Notes under the pieces: model-generated
Databases searched by the model: none
The model's input: the letters and a program-made list of their open reading frames with translations, nothing else
What the model was told of the DNA's origin: nothing
From: an uncultured Rhodospirillaceae bacterium
Lineage (GTDB): Bacteria > Pseudomonadota > Alphaproteobacteria > MPNO01
Assembly: GCA_937916005.1 (NCBI GenBank)
Contig: CALGIA010000074.1
Coordinates: forward strand, 1 to 13,972
Length of the DNA: 13,972 nt
Reading direction: 5' to 3'
Made by a program: the position numbers and the translations under genes
Shown: in pieces, positions 1 to 7,016 of the stretch
How positions within the stretch are numbered: position 1 is the stretch's first letter
Layout: the number at the start of each line of letters is the position of its first letter

Positions 1-207
1 CTCCGCAAGGATGTCTTCCTTGCCACCCGAAAGAATATCCGACTTATCATCGCCACCCGAAAGAATGTCCGATTTGTCTTTGTCACCGGACAGGATGTCT
101 TCCTTGCCACCTGACAAAATGTCGGACTTGTCATCGCCGCCTGAAAGAATATCCGATGTGTCTTTGTCGCCGGACAGGATGTCGTCCTTGCCGCCCGACA
201 GGATGTC
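1..207 (-). repeat. Coding tandem repeat: DILSGG/DILSGD units in the cytochrome tail
   Basis: Residues 527-595 are built from 8- and 10-residue units beginning DILSG, ending K-D/E or (D/K)DK(S). The order DILSGGKD, DILSGDKDTS, DILSGGDDKS is repeated as a 28-residue (84-base) block, and a third block has started when the window ends. The copies differ at many third codon positions (for example atcctg, attttg, attctt for IL) but keep the residues, so the peptide appears to be conserved rather than freshly duplicated. The repeat is strongly acidic. It resembles RTX Gly-Asp repeats only loosely and does not fit the GGXGXDXUX nonapeptide. Confidence 0.9.
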
Positions 208-1785
208 TTCCTTTTCAGCGGTTGCGGGTGGCGAGGCGCTTTCGGGTTCTTTCGCAGCCTGGTTTTGGGGGGGTGCGCCGGCGGTCGGCGCAGGGGCCGG
301 GACGCGCTTTCCGGCCGCATGATCGGCAAGTTCCCGCGCCAGGTTCGGCAACCAGTCCCGCCGCGCGCCCATCAGCACATCCCGCGGCATGGCGGCAATT
401 AGCCGGCCGATGGGAATATCGCCGGGCCCATTACCGGCGGCCAGACGATTGCTCAACAACGCCGGGTCCTTGGTCGACATGTCGAATATCAACGATTTAA
501 CGGCCCATGCGAGGCGTTCCACGGCGGCGATATCGGCGTCGGTCGCATCGGACAGATCGAGGAGATCACGCTTTGCAATCAGCGCCAGATCATCCTTGAT
601 CGAAGCCTGGGCGCTCAACAGCATCGCCATGAACGGGGTCAGTTGGGCTTCCGATTCTTCCGGCCACTCACCGATCGCCGCATTCCGGTCCCGCAATGTT
701 TCCACGTCGAGACCGGGGATTGTCAGGAACGGCACCCCGCGCGGCCCGGAGGCGCGATCGGCGCCGGTGATCTGTTTCACATGGCAGGCGCTGCATGTTT
801 CCTCAAACGGCTTGACCGCCATGAGCCGGCGATTGGGCCCTAATTCATGACAATTGGCGCAGCTTTCCGGCGGCTTGAGGGCAGGGTCTTTTTTTGCGCC
901 CATTTCCGGGAAATGGAGCTTGATATGGGAGTTGTGATCGAAAATGATCCGCGTCCGCCGCGTATAGGGGTAGTTGCTGAATTCCGGGTGGCCGCTGGAA
1001 AAGCTGGCGAACTGGGCCGTATGACAGGACTGGCATTCGGCATCGGACATTTTTTTCAGATCCGATTTGCGGCCCTTATGTTCAACATGACAGGTCGCAC
1101 AGCCGATATCATTTTCGACAAACCGGTCCATGGGGAACATGGTTTGCCGGAGTTTCGCCGTCATCGGATCCGGCCTGGCGTTGGGCCGCGCGGCGATCAT
1201 TTGACCCATCTTCGCAGCTTTCGCGGCGGGCAAACCATGCGCCTTACCGGAATTTGCGCCCACGATATGGCAGGTCAGACAGGCCTTGCTGTCTTCGCCC
1301 GGACGCAATTCGGTAAAGACCGAATGCATCCAGCCGAACGGGCCAGGGGCCACGGAGGTATGACAGTCGGAACAGGAGGTGAGCGAGCTGTGACCGTCCG
1401 TCATGGGGCCCGGCATGAAGTACGCGCCACTATTGAGCCCGAAGATCACCGCCAGGAAACCGATTGTGATGGCCATGGCCCAGCGCACCCACATGCCGCG
1501 CTTCGCGCGCAGGCTGCGGGCCGGGGTGCAGGGCGGAATGGCCCTGCAACATGTGCCGTCGGGCAACGGACCGGTCTCGCATTCTCCTCCGGCGATCGCG
1601 GGGCGGGTGCATTCCCACCGGCTGCCATCATTCCGGGGGCGGCATTCAAAAGTCGCCTGACAGCATCCCTTGCCGTCCGGCCCAATCCGGCACGGATCCC
1701 CGAGAGCGGTTCGCCCGCAAACCCAATTCTGGTTGGGCCGTTCATAATTGCTGTCGAGGTAACCGAATTTCTGGACGATCCGCAT
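1..1785 (-). CDS. Membrane-anchored hexaheme cytochrome c with Cys-rich N-domain and DILSGG-repeat tail (3' end outside window)
   Basis: The frame is open from an ATG at 1785 to the left edge (595 codons, no stop), so the C-terminus is missing. The ATG overlaps the upstream stop as TGATG, with a GGGGCG stretch just ahead, which supports this start. Residues 23-86 hold ten cysteines in two copies of a C-x8/9-CC-x5-C pattern. One membrane helix follows at about 98-118, preceded by basic RSLRAKRG, predicting a cytoplasmic N-domain and a periplasmic remainder. Six CXXCH sites then follow: CSDCH 138, CLTCH 169, CATCH 229, CQSCH 251, CANCH 309 and CSACH 331. Extra His residues between them could be axial ligands. 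Residues about 336-500 form a heme-free, mostly helical region, then a Pro/Ala linker and acidic repeats. The likely role is to pass electrons between the inner-membrane cytochrome b and periplasmic acceptors; the partner is inferred from the operon. I do not recognise a named family for the full architecture. Confidence 0.9.
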   Translation of the reverse strand, partial: MRIVQKFGYLDSNYERPNQNWVCGRTALGDPCRIGPDGKGCCQATFECRPRNDGSRWECTRPAIAGGECETGPLPDGTCCRAIPPCTPARSLRAKRGMWVRWAMAITIGFLAVIFGLNSGAYFMPGPMTDGHSSLTSCSDCHTSVAPGPFGWMHSVFTELRPGEDSKACLTCHIVGANSGKAHGLPAAKAAKMGQMIAARPNARPDPMTAKLRQTMFPMDRFVENDIGCATCHVEHKGRKSDLKKMSDAECQSCHTAQFASFSSGHPEFSNYPYTRRTRIIFDHNSHIKLHFPEMGAKKDPALKPPESCANCHELGPNRRLMAVKPFEETCSACHVKQITGADRASGPRGVPFLTIPGLDVETLRDRNAAIGEWPEESEAQLTPFMAMLLSAQASIKDDLALIAKRDLLDLSDATDADIAAVERLAWAVKSLIFDMSTKDPALLSNRLAAGNGPGDIPIGRLIAAMPRDVLMGARRDWLPNLARELADHAAGKRVPAPAPTAGAPPQNQAAKEPESASPPATAEKEDILSGGKDDILSGDKDTSDILSGGDDKSDILSGGKEDILSGDKDKSDILSGGDDKSDILSGGKEDILAE

Positions 1786-2621
1786 CACGGCGCCCCGGTT
1801 GAGAATGCATACGCGGTGGCGACGTGGACGCAGGCAAGAAAGATCAGGCTATAGGTCGCCGGAATATGAATGAACAGCCACAGGCGCAGGACCATGAGAT
1901 GGGCGAAATGGAAATCCAGATTGTCCTTCGCCACCACGCGGTCTTCGATTTCCCGCAAAATCTCAACCCCGCGAGAATCGAGATAGCGCTGCAGATTAGC
2001 GAAATCCTGCCGGATACGGCTCAGTTTCCGGGGCGATCCACACAGATGGTCAAGCAAGTTGCGTTCGCGCCCCATGAAATGATGCAGGGTGTCGGTAAAA
2101 AAATTCGATATGGTCATGGACGCATCATCGACCACCGAGCGCATGGCCAGGTCTTCAACCTCGCGCGCCAGCTGGGCCCGAAACCCGGGTATGCGTTCCA
2201 GTAAAATGCGTTCGCTGCCCCGTTCGAGTTTCGGGGGAATTGAGGTGGACAGGTAAAGGCCGATAATTCCACTGAGCGACACGACCACGAACATCACCCA
2301 CAGCGCCCAGTTCAATGGGCCGATCGGCATGTCAAAATCGGTGTGAAAAAGAAACAGGATGACCGTGAAAAATCCGAGATAAATGTGGATCTGGGTCCAG
2401 GTCGACGCCTTGCCCAAATCCAGCATGGGAAATTTTTTACGAATGTTGAAACATGCCAGAACAATCATCCCCGCAGCCAGCACCCAGCCATCGAGAAACT
2501 CATGCTGGCGGAGCGCGTCCGCATAGAGCGTCGAAACCCAGCCGAATACCAGGACCACAATGATCGTGATCGTCGAATTGCGGACCCGCCTGCGGGATGT
2601 GACAGTCAATTGCTGAGCCAT
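1785..2621 (-). CDS. Di-heme b-type cytochrome, integral membrane subunit
   Basis: A 278-residue membrane protein with predicted helices at about 15-35, 41-60, 74-93, 102-126 and 240-272. Helix three carries H79 and H93 and the last helix carries H252 and H266. Two His pairs each spaced 14 apart on two helices is the arrangement by which bc1-type cytochrome b and similar proteins hold two b hemes across a membrane, so a transmembrane di-heme wire is likely. Between helices four and five is an unusually long charged, soluble, helical stretch (about 127-235) that may be the docking site for the neighbouring ferredoxin. The ATG overlaps the end of the ferredoxin gene by 16 bases, and its stop overlaps the next start, so the three genes are probably translationally coupled and form one complex. 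The exact family is uncertain. Confidence 0.85.
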   Translation of the reverse strand: MAQQLTVTSRRRVRNSTITIIVVLVFGWVSTLYADALRQHEFLDGWVLAAGMIVLACFNIRKKFPMLDLGKASTWTQIHIYLGFFTVILFLFHTDFDMPIGPLNWALWVMFVVVSLSGIIGLYLSTSIPPKLERGSERILLERIPGFRAQLAREVEDLAMRSVVDDASMTISNFFTDTLHHFMGRERNLLDHLCGSPRKLSRIRQDFANLQRYLDSRGVEILREIEDRVVAKDNLDFHFAHLMVLRLWLFIHIPATYSLIFLACVHVATAYAFSTGAP

Positions 2622-4480
2622 TCGCCAAGCGCCTTGGAATTGCGAATATCGACCCTCTTCAGCGCATCGTGGGGACAGGCGCGTTCACACGCCGGTCCGC
2701 CCTGCTGGCCGGCGCATAAATCGCATTTGGTCGCCTTGGCGATGGGCATGAATTGATCGTCGGCGATCAACGCGCCGTTTGCATCCCTGGTTTCCACCAT
2801 GCGGATATTGTTATAGGGACATGACGTTGCGCAGGTGGCGCAGCCAACGCAGGTGGCGTCATCAATCACAACATTGCCCGTGGTCGTGCTGCGGTGGATG
2901 GCGCCGGTCGGGCAGCCGATCAGGCACACAGGATCCACGCAATGCATGCAGGCATTGGCGACCATGAAATTCCGATGGGAGATTCCGTGACGGATAAAAC
3001 GCGGATTGCCGTCATGGGTGGCCGCGCAGGCCCTGACGCAATCATCGCAATTGACGCATTTGTCGGTGTTGATCAACATGGTCTGGGTGCCGTTGATGAC
3101 CCGGTTATCGATCAGGAAATCAAGTATGGGCTGTTCCGCGGTTTCCGCATCCGCCTTGAACGGCTGCGCATGATCGGCAATTTCCGACTGTTTCGCCATA
3201 ATGGTATCGTCGAGAAGTTCGGGCGGCAGGCCATCAAGAAGATATTGTTCCACAAGGCTTGTCGGCACACGCAGCAAATCCACATAGCCGATGGCCCGGA
3301 GGCTGCGGCGCAGCTTATGGTCCCCCTCACCGCGCCAGCTGGCGACGATTTCCTCCAATCCGAAGGCGTCATCATTGGCGAGAAATCCAACGGTTTTCTG
3401 ACCGTGATCCACGGTGACGCTGACACGGGCGAAACCGGACCGGATCAGGATCAACCCGTCGAGGTAATGGCCTTCCTCGGCGATAACCGGTTCCTGTTCG
3501 ATGATGCTGTCCACATGACCGGCCTGGTCCCGCGCGCGCTGAAAAGCTGCGCTCCATTCAAAACCGCCATGGGTCTCGAAAACGGTCTGACCGGCGATAA
3601 TTTCCAGGGTGGCCTGATCGACATGCTTGAAGATCGGCGACGACCGCAGATGGGTAATCAGGCCGCGTTCCCGGTACAGCGCATCAATGCGTTTGCTGAA
3701 TCCTTCCGACCAACGGCGGATTTCCCGCAGCGCCTGCCAACGAAGCTCAACAACCTCAACTATATCCGATTCGGCGAAAACCGTCGCCCCACGCGGACTT
3801 CGCGCCAGGGCGGCCAGTTCCCCGAACATCTCGGGCGCGGCAATGGGAAACGTGTTGTATTGGTCGATTAACGCGTCGATATCTTCAAGCCGCGTGACGA
3901 AGGTTTCATCGGGCTCAGGCGAGTTGGCGCGCTGGTCGGCGCCTGCAAAGGATTCGGATATTGCCGGTTCACCCGACTTGGCGCGCCCCAGACGCCGGTT
4001 AAGCCCGACATAGGACGGCGACACCACAATTGCGCGATTGACGCTTAACCGGAATCCTTTTGCGCCATCCCGCGCATCGGACTGATATTTCACCGAGGAC
4101 CGGAATTCGGGAATTCGGGAATTGCGCCAAAGCTGGGCAAGCGCCCCGAACCAGCCTTTTTTGGCGACCGTGTCCGCCGGGGCGATGGCGCGTTCCGCCT
4201 CCTCACTGGCCAATCCCCTGACCGCGCCGTCCAGGATGAGGAAAACGGAACTCCCATAATCGCCGCGCCGGACGATGATATCGCCCCTCGAAAACCGCTG
4301 GATGCGGCCATCATTGGCAATGATTTCCCGCAGCGGCAAATCCTTGGGAAATTCATCCGCTTCGACCGAGGAAAAAGACGGCAGGGCGAGAACGCGATCA
4401 ATATCCGCATCCGCCATCGATGTCGGACCGAACGGCTTATCCCACCGTTGCGGTCTGCCCGCGCCCTGGTCTTCGCTCAC
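2606..4480 (-). CDS. Cyclic-nucleotide-binding (x2) / 4x[4Fe-4S] DmsB-type ferredoxin fusion
   Basis: 624 residues from a GTG start preceded by AAGG/GGGC. The first CNB domain starts near 45; its phosphate-binding cassette FGELAALARSPRGATV is at 219-234, with the expected Glu221 and Arg230. About 110 extra residues (95-205) are inserted between the beta-roll halves. A second CNB domain spans about 278-415 and has a degenerate cassette (FGLEE, then RRSLRA). Residues 470-610 form an electron-transfer module with sixteen cysteines for four [4Fe-4S] clusters: 475/478/481/485, 511/514/519/523, 544/547/550/554 and 586/589/598/602, the arrangement of DmsB, NrfC and similar subunits. No signal peptide or Tat motif is seen, so it should be cytoplasmic. 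The likely role is to pass electrons to or from the membrane cytochrome b, with cAMP or cGMP possibly gating transfer. The ligand is not proven by sequence. Confidence 0.93.
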   Translation of the reverse strand: MSEDQGAGRPQRWDKPFGPTSMADADIDRVLALPSFSSVEADEFPKDLPLREIIANDGRIQRFSRGDIIVRRGDYGSSVFLILDGAVRGLASEEAERAIAPADTVAKKGWFGALAQLWRNSRIPEFRSSVKYQSDARDGAKGFRLSVNRAIVVSPSYVGLNRRLGRAKSGEPAISESFAGADQRANSPEPDETFVTRLEDIDALIDQYNTFPIAAPEMFGELAALARSPRGATVFAESDIVEVVELRWQALREIRRWSEGFSKRIDALYRERGLITHLRSSPIFKHVDQATLEIIAGQTVFETHGGFEWSAAFQRARDQAGHVDSIIEQEPVIAEEGHYLDGLILIRSGFARVSVTVDHGQKTVGFLANDDAFGLEEIVASWRGEGDHKLRRSLRAIGYVDLLRVPTSLVEQYLLDGLPPELLDDTIMAKQSEIADHAQPFKADAETAEQPILDFLIDNRVINGTQTMLINTDKCVNCDDCVRACAATHDGNPRFIRHGISHRNFMVANACMHCVDPVCLIGCPTGAIHRSTTTGNVVIDDATCVGCATCATSCPYNNIRMVETRDANGALIADDQFMPIAKATKCDLCAGQQGGPACERACPHDALKRVDIRNSKALGEWLSN

Positions 4481-4536
4481 GGCCCAGCCTTTTCAGTCAA
4501 CGCTTTGGTTCCTGGTCTTGCGCCAATGCGGTACAC

Positions 4537-5550
4537 TTAACGGACCGGTTTTCCTTTATATTTCCCGGGGCCTGGAATTGCCTTGTCGATGGCGGCAAAC
4601 GTGCTTCCATCATACTTGCCGGCAATCTGTTTGCCCGCCGCCGCAACCTTGTCCGCGGCCGCCGATAACGCGGCATCGTTGTTAAGTTTCAACCCCACCG
4701 CCCCAGCCGCCTTGACGGCCGCCGCAAGTTCGGGAACGTTCGACAATATCTTGGCCGCCCCCGCCAGACGCTTGCGGGCCCTTGAGGCCCGGCCCGCCAT
4801 TTTGACGGCATAGGTTTTTTTCTCGGTGGCCTTGCCGACCGCGCGCAGGGACGTTTCCAGTTCAACCACGAGCCCGACCACAAACATCAGCCGCTTGCGC
4901 TTTGCGCTTGCCGGCTTGTTTGTCTTGCCGTCGCCGTACCAGAGATTGTGGCGGATTTCACCCTGGGACCAGGACACCAGTTCGAAGGCGCTGCCGGCGG
5001 TATGGCCGCCCACATTGATCAGCTTCTCGCGCGGCACCACATGGCAGCTATAGCAATTCTTGGCCAGCCTATACATTTCCTTTGGCCGGATCATGCCGCC
5101 GGCTTCGGCTTTTTCCCACCGGGTTTTGGCTTCGGCGGGGGTCTCGGTCGCTTTTTTCTTGCCGCTATAACCGCTGTGGACCTTGATCCAGCTCTTTCCC
5201 GCCGAATGACATGATTCACAGGAAATTCCTGCGATGGCCTTCACTTTGCCCCCGGAAACCTGGTTGGTGAAATGGCAATCGAGGCACAGGCTCGCCGCCT
5301 TGATGCGCCGTGCGCCCATTTTCTTTGCAATTTCGCGCGCTTCCTTGCTGCGCGGCAAATCGCGAAAAGTCTTGAAGTGGTGGGTCCCTTTCCAGACTTC
5401 GGCTTCGTTTTTATGGCACTCGGCGCAGGCGTTGGGCCCCATGACTTTTGCCGGATCATTGGCCGCCCGGGCGTTGTTCACACCTCCGGGGACAAGGACC
5501 AACGCCGAAAGTAGGACCAGGCCACAAAAGAACTTTCGGATCATGATCAT
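4537..5550 (-). CDS. Tetraheme cytochrome c554-family protein, periplasmic
   Basis: 337 residues. A signal peptide occupies about 1-29 with a probable cut after ARA. Four CXXCH sites follow: CAECH 42, CLDCH 89, CESCH 111 and CYSCH 166. Flanking His residues (57/58, 125, 183, 201) and the spacing match the cytochrome c554 family known from Nitrosomonas, where it takes electrons from hydroxylamine oxidoreductase. No such oxidoreductase is visible here, so only a general periplasmic electron-carrier role is inferred. After about 215 the protein continues as an Ala/Lys-rich helical extension of about 120 residues without hemes. The start is fixed by GGGAG (5558-5562) seven bases before the ATG; a second ATG two codons in is less well placed. 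The 84-base gap upstream contains an unusually AT-rich stretch (about 5571-5594), which may hold an internal promoter, but no clear -35/-10 pair is visible. Confidence 0.92.
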   Translation of the reverse strand: MIMIRKFFCGLVLLSALVLVPGGVNNARAANDPAKVMGPNACAECHKNEAEVWKGTHHFKTFRDLPRSKEAREIAKKMGARRIKAASLCLDCHFTNQVSGGKVKAIAGISCESCHSAGKSWIKVHSGYSGKKKATETPAEAKTRWEKAEAGGMIRPKEMYRLAKNCYSCHVVPREKLINVGGHTAGSAFELVSWSQGEIRHNLWYGDGKTNKPASAKRKRLMFVVGLVVELETSLRAVGKATEKKTYAVKMAGRASRARKRLAGAAKILSNVPELAAAVKAAGAVGLKLNNDAALSAAADKVAAAGKQIAGKYDGSTFAAIDKAIPGPGKYKGKPVR

Positions 5551-5634
5551 GCTAAATCTCCCAGTCAGACACTATAATTCAATATAACATATTTCGCAGG
5601 ACCGGTCTTGATGATCGGCATTGCGGTGGTTGTC

Positions 5635-6918
5635 TCAGGCATCCAGAACGACACGACCCGTCGGTTGGGCGATACAGACAAGGCATGAACCCGCCTCGGG
5701 CTTCTTGCCCGGCCGGTGTATATATTCTATCTCGCCTTCCCTGAGCGCAGTCAAACAGGTTCCGCAGCCGCCTGACCGGCAACCGCTGTTCATCTTGATA
5801 CCGTTCGCTTCGCCGAATTCCAGCAACGTGCCGGCGGCGGTTTCCCAGTTCAGGGTTTTGTTCGATTTGGCGAACACGACTTCGACGGTTTGTCCGGCGG
5901 CCGCGTCGGACACGGGTTCCTGTGTTTTCTTGACGGTGGCCGGACCAAAGGCCTCGAAGTTTATATGTTCTTCGGGAACGCCCCATTCTTCCAGATCCTT
6001 GGTCACCATGTCCATCATCGGCGGCGGACCGCAGATGTAGAATTCATAGTTGTTGGATTCCAGCAGGGATTTGAAGAGCTCGACCGAGACAAACCCCTCG
6101 CTGTTATAATCCACGCCCTGAACACAGTTTTCGTCGGGCCGGCTGTAACAGACGACGAGATGAACATTCGCGTGCGCCCGGTCGATTTCCCGCAAATGTT
6201 CGGCCATGACGTGTTCTTCGCGGTTGCGGATGCCATAGAAAAACCAGATCTCGCGATTGCTGCCGTGGGCGATCAGTGAATTCAGCATGCTGACCACGGG
6301 CGTAAGCCCAACCCCGCCGCCAATCAAAACCACCCCGCGCTCGGACTCCTCATCAAGATAGAACCCACCGGCAGGCGCCATGGCCTCGACGATGTCGCCT
6401 TCTTTCAACTGACTATGGAAATAGTTTGATGACAGACCGGGAGGCGTGCCTTCGGGCGCTTTGGGCGGCGGCCCCTGGCGTTTGATCGATACGCGGTAAT
6501 AATCTTCATGGGGGCTGTCGGACAATGAATAACACCGCACCACGGGCTGAGCCTCGCCCGGAATTGGCAGTTCGAAGGTGAGAAACTGGCCGGGGCGGAA
6601 AGACGGCACCGGACGGCCATCATGGGGCACCAGGTAAAACGAACAGATGTCGCCGGCTTCATTTTCAATGACGCGCCGGTCAATCCGGAACTTTCGCTTT
6701 CCGTTCCAGGACGATTCGGTCCGGTCGCGTTCGACCTTCGCCTGTTCCAGCAGGATTCCGGCGCGGCGCTTGAACGATTCCAGTTCGGCGGCCGCCTGGC
6801 GTTGGGAGCCCGCCGCCCGGATGGCGATGGAGGAAAACCCCATAACCACCTGCACCGCAGCGCCGAGAATTATAACCAGGCCAGCGGTTTCAACGATTCC
6901 AAGCATCGGCCAATTCAT
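5635..6918 (-). CDS. Membrane-anchored NAD(P)H:acceptor reductase with FAD and plant-type [2Fe-2S] ferredoxin domain
   Basis: 427 residues. One N-terminal membrane helix (about 8-33) is followed by a charged coiled-coil-like linker (40-68). A ferredoxin-reductase FAD domain begins near 75, with RCYSLSD at 128-134 as the flavin-binding R-x-Y-S motif. The NAD(P)-binding domain shows GGGVGLTP at 200-207 and CGPPPMM at 296-302. The C-terminal [2Fe-2S] domain has C380-x4-C385-x2-C388 and C415. The arrangement recalls NqrF and the Hcp reductase Hcr, though the domain order (flavin part first, ferredoxin last) is the Hcr/phthalate dioxygenase reductase order rather than that of NqrF. It most likely oxidises NAD(P)H at the cytoplasmic face and passes single electrons to the operon's membrane partners, or runs in reverse. 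It lies 98 bases downstream of the barrel gene; a GGTGG stretch is the only ribosome-binding-site-like signal. Confidence 0.93.
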   Translation of the reverse strand: MNWPMLGIVETAGLVIILGAAVQVVMGFSSIAIRAAGSQRQAAAELESFKRRAGILLEQAKVERDRTESSWNGKRKFRIDRRVIENEAGDICSFYLVPHDGRPVPSFRPGQFLTFELPIPGEAQPVVRCYSLSDSPHEDYYRVSIKRQGPPPKAPEGTPPGLSSNYFHSQLKEGDIVEAMAPAGGFYLDEESERGVVLIGGGVGLTPVVSMLNSLIAHGSNREIWFFYGIRNREEHVMAEHLREIDRAHANVHLVVCYSRPDENCVQGVDYNSEGFVSVELFKSLLESNNYEFYICGPPPMMDMVTKDLEEWGVPEEHINFEAFGPATVKKTQEPVSDAAAGQTVEVVFAKSNKTLNWETAAGTLLEFGEANGIKMNSGCRSGGCGTCLTALREGEIEYIHRPGKKPEAGSCLVCIAQPTGRVVLDA

Positions 6919-7016
6919 GTTTCTTTACCACCGCTCACTATTAGTCCAATAGGCTATGCCGAAACAGGACGGAAAGCGTCTTACGCATTGAAAATTCAGG
7001 GAACTCACCCAACGCC

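Noticed and set aside
1..207. Possible CRISPR or non-coding repeat array
   Set aside because: The repeats are in frame, without unique spacers, and vary mainly at synonymous positions.
1..207. RTX calcium-binding nonapeptides
   Set aside because: The units are DILSGGxDD-like and 8-10 long, not GGXGXDXUX.
847..1854. A 335-codon plus-strand open frame
   Set aside because: It is antisense to six in-frame CXXCH motifs and shows no domain; long shadows are common in GC-rich DNA.
2894..3871. A 325-codon plus-strand open frame
   Set aside because: It is antisense to the ferredoxin/CNB gene, whose cysteine pattern settles the coding strand.
5565..5610. Promoter-like AT-rich stretch upstream of the c554 gene
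   Set aside because: TATATT and TATAGT hexamers are present but no acceptable -35 partner at 16-18 bases, so it is mentioned only in the gene entry.
6941..6988. 15-residue minus-strand peptide MRKTLSVLFRHSLLD between the barrel and reductase genes
   Set aside because: No ribosome-binding site or recognisable leader-peptide features; such short frames are expected by chance.
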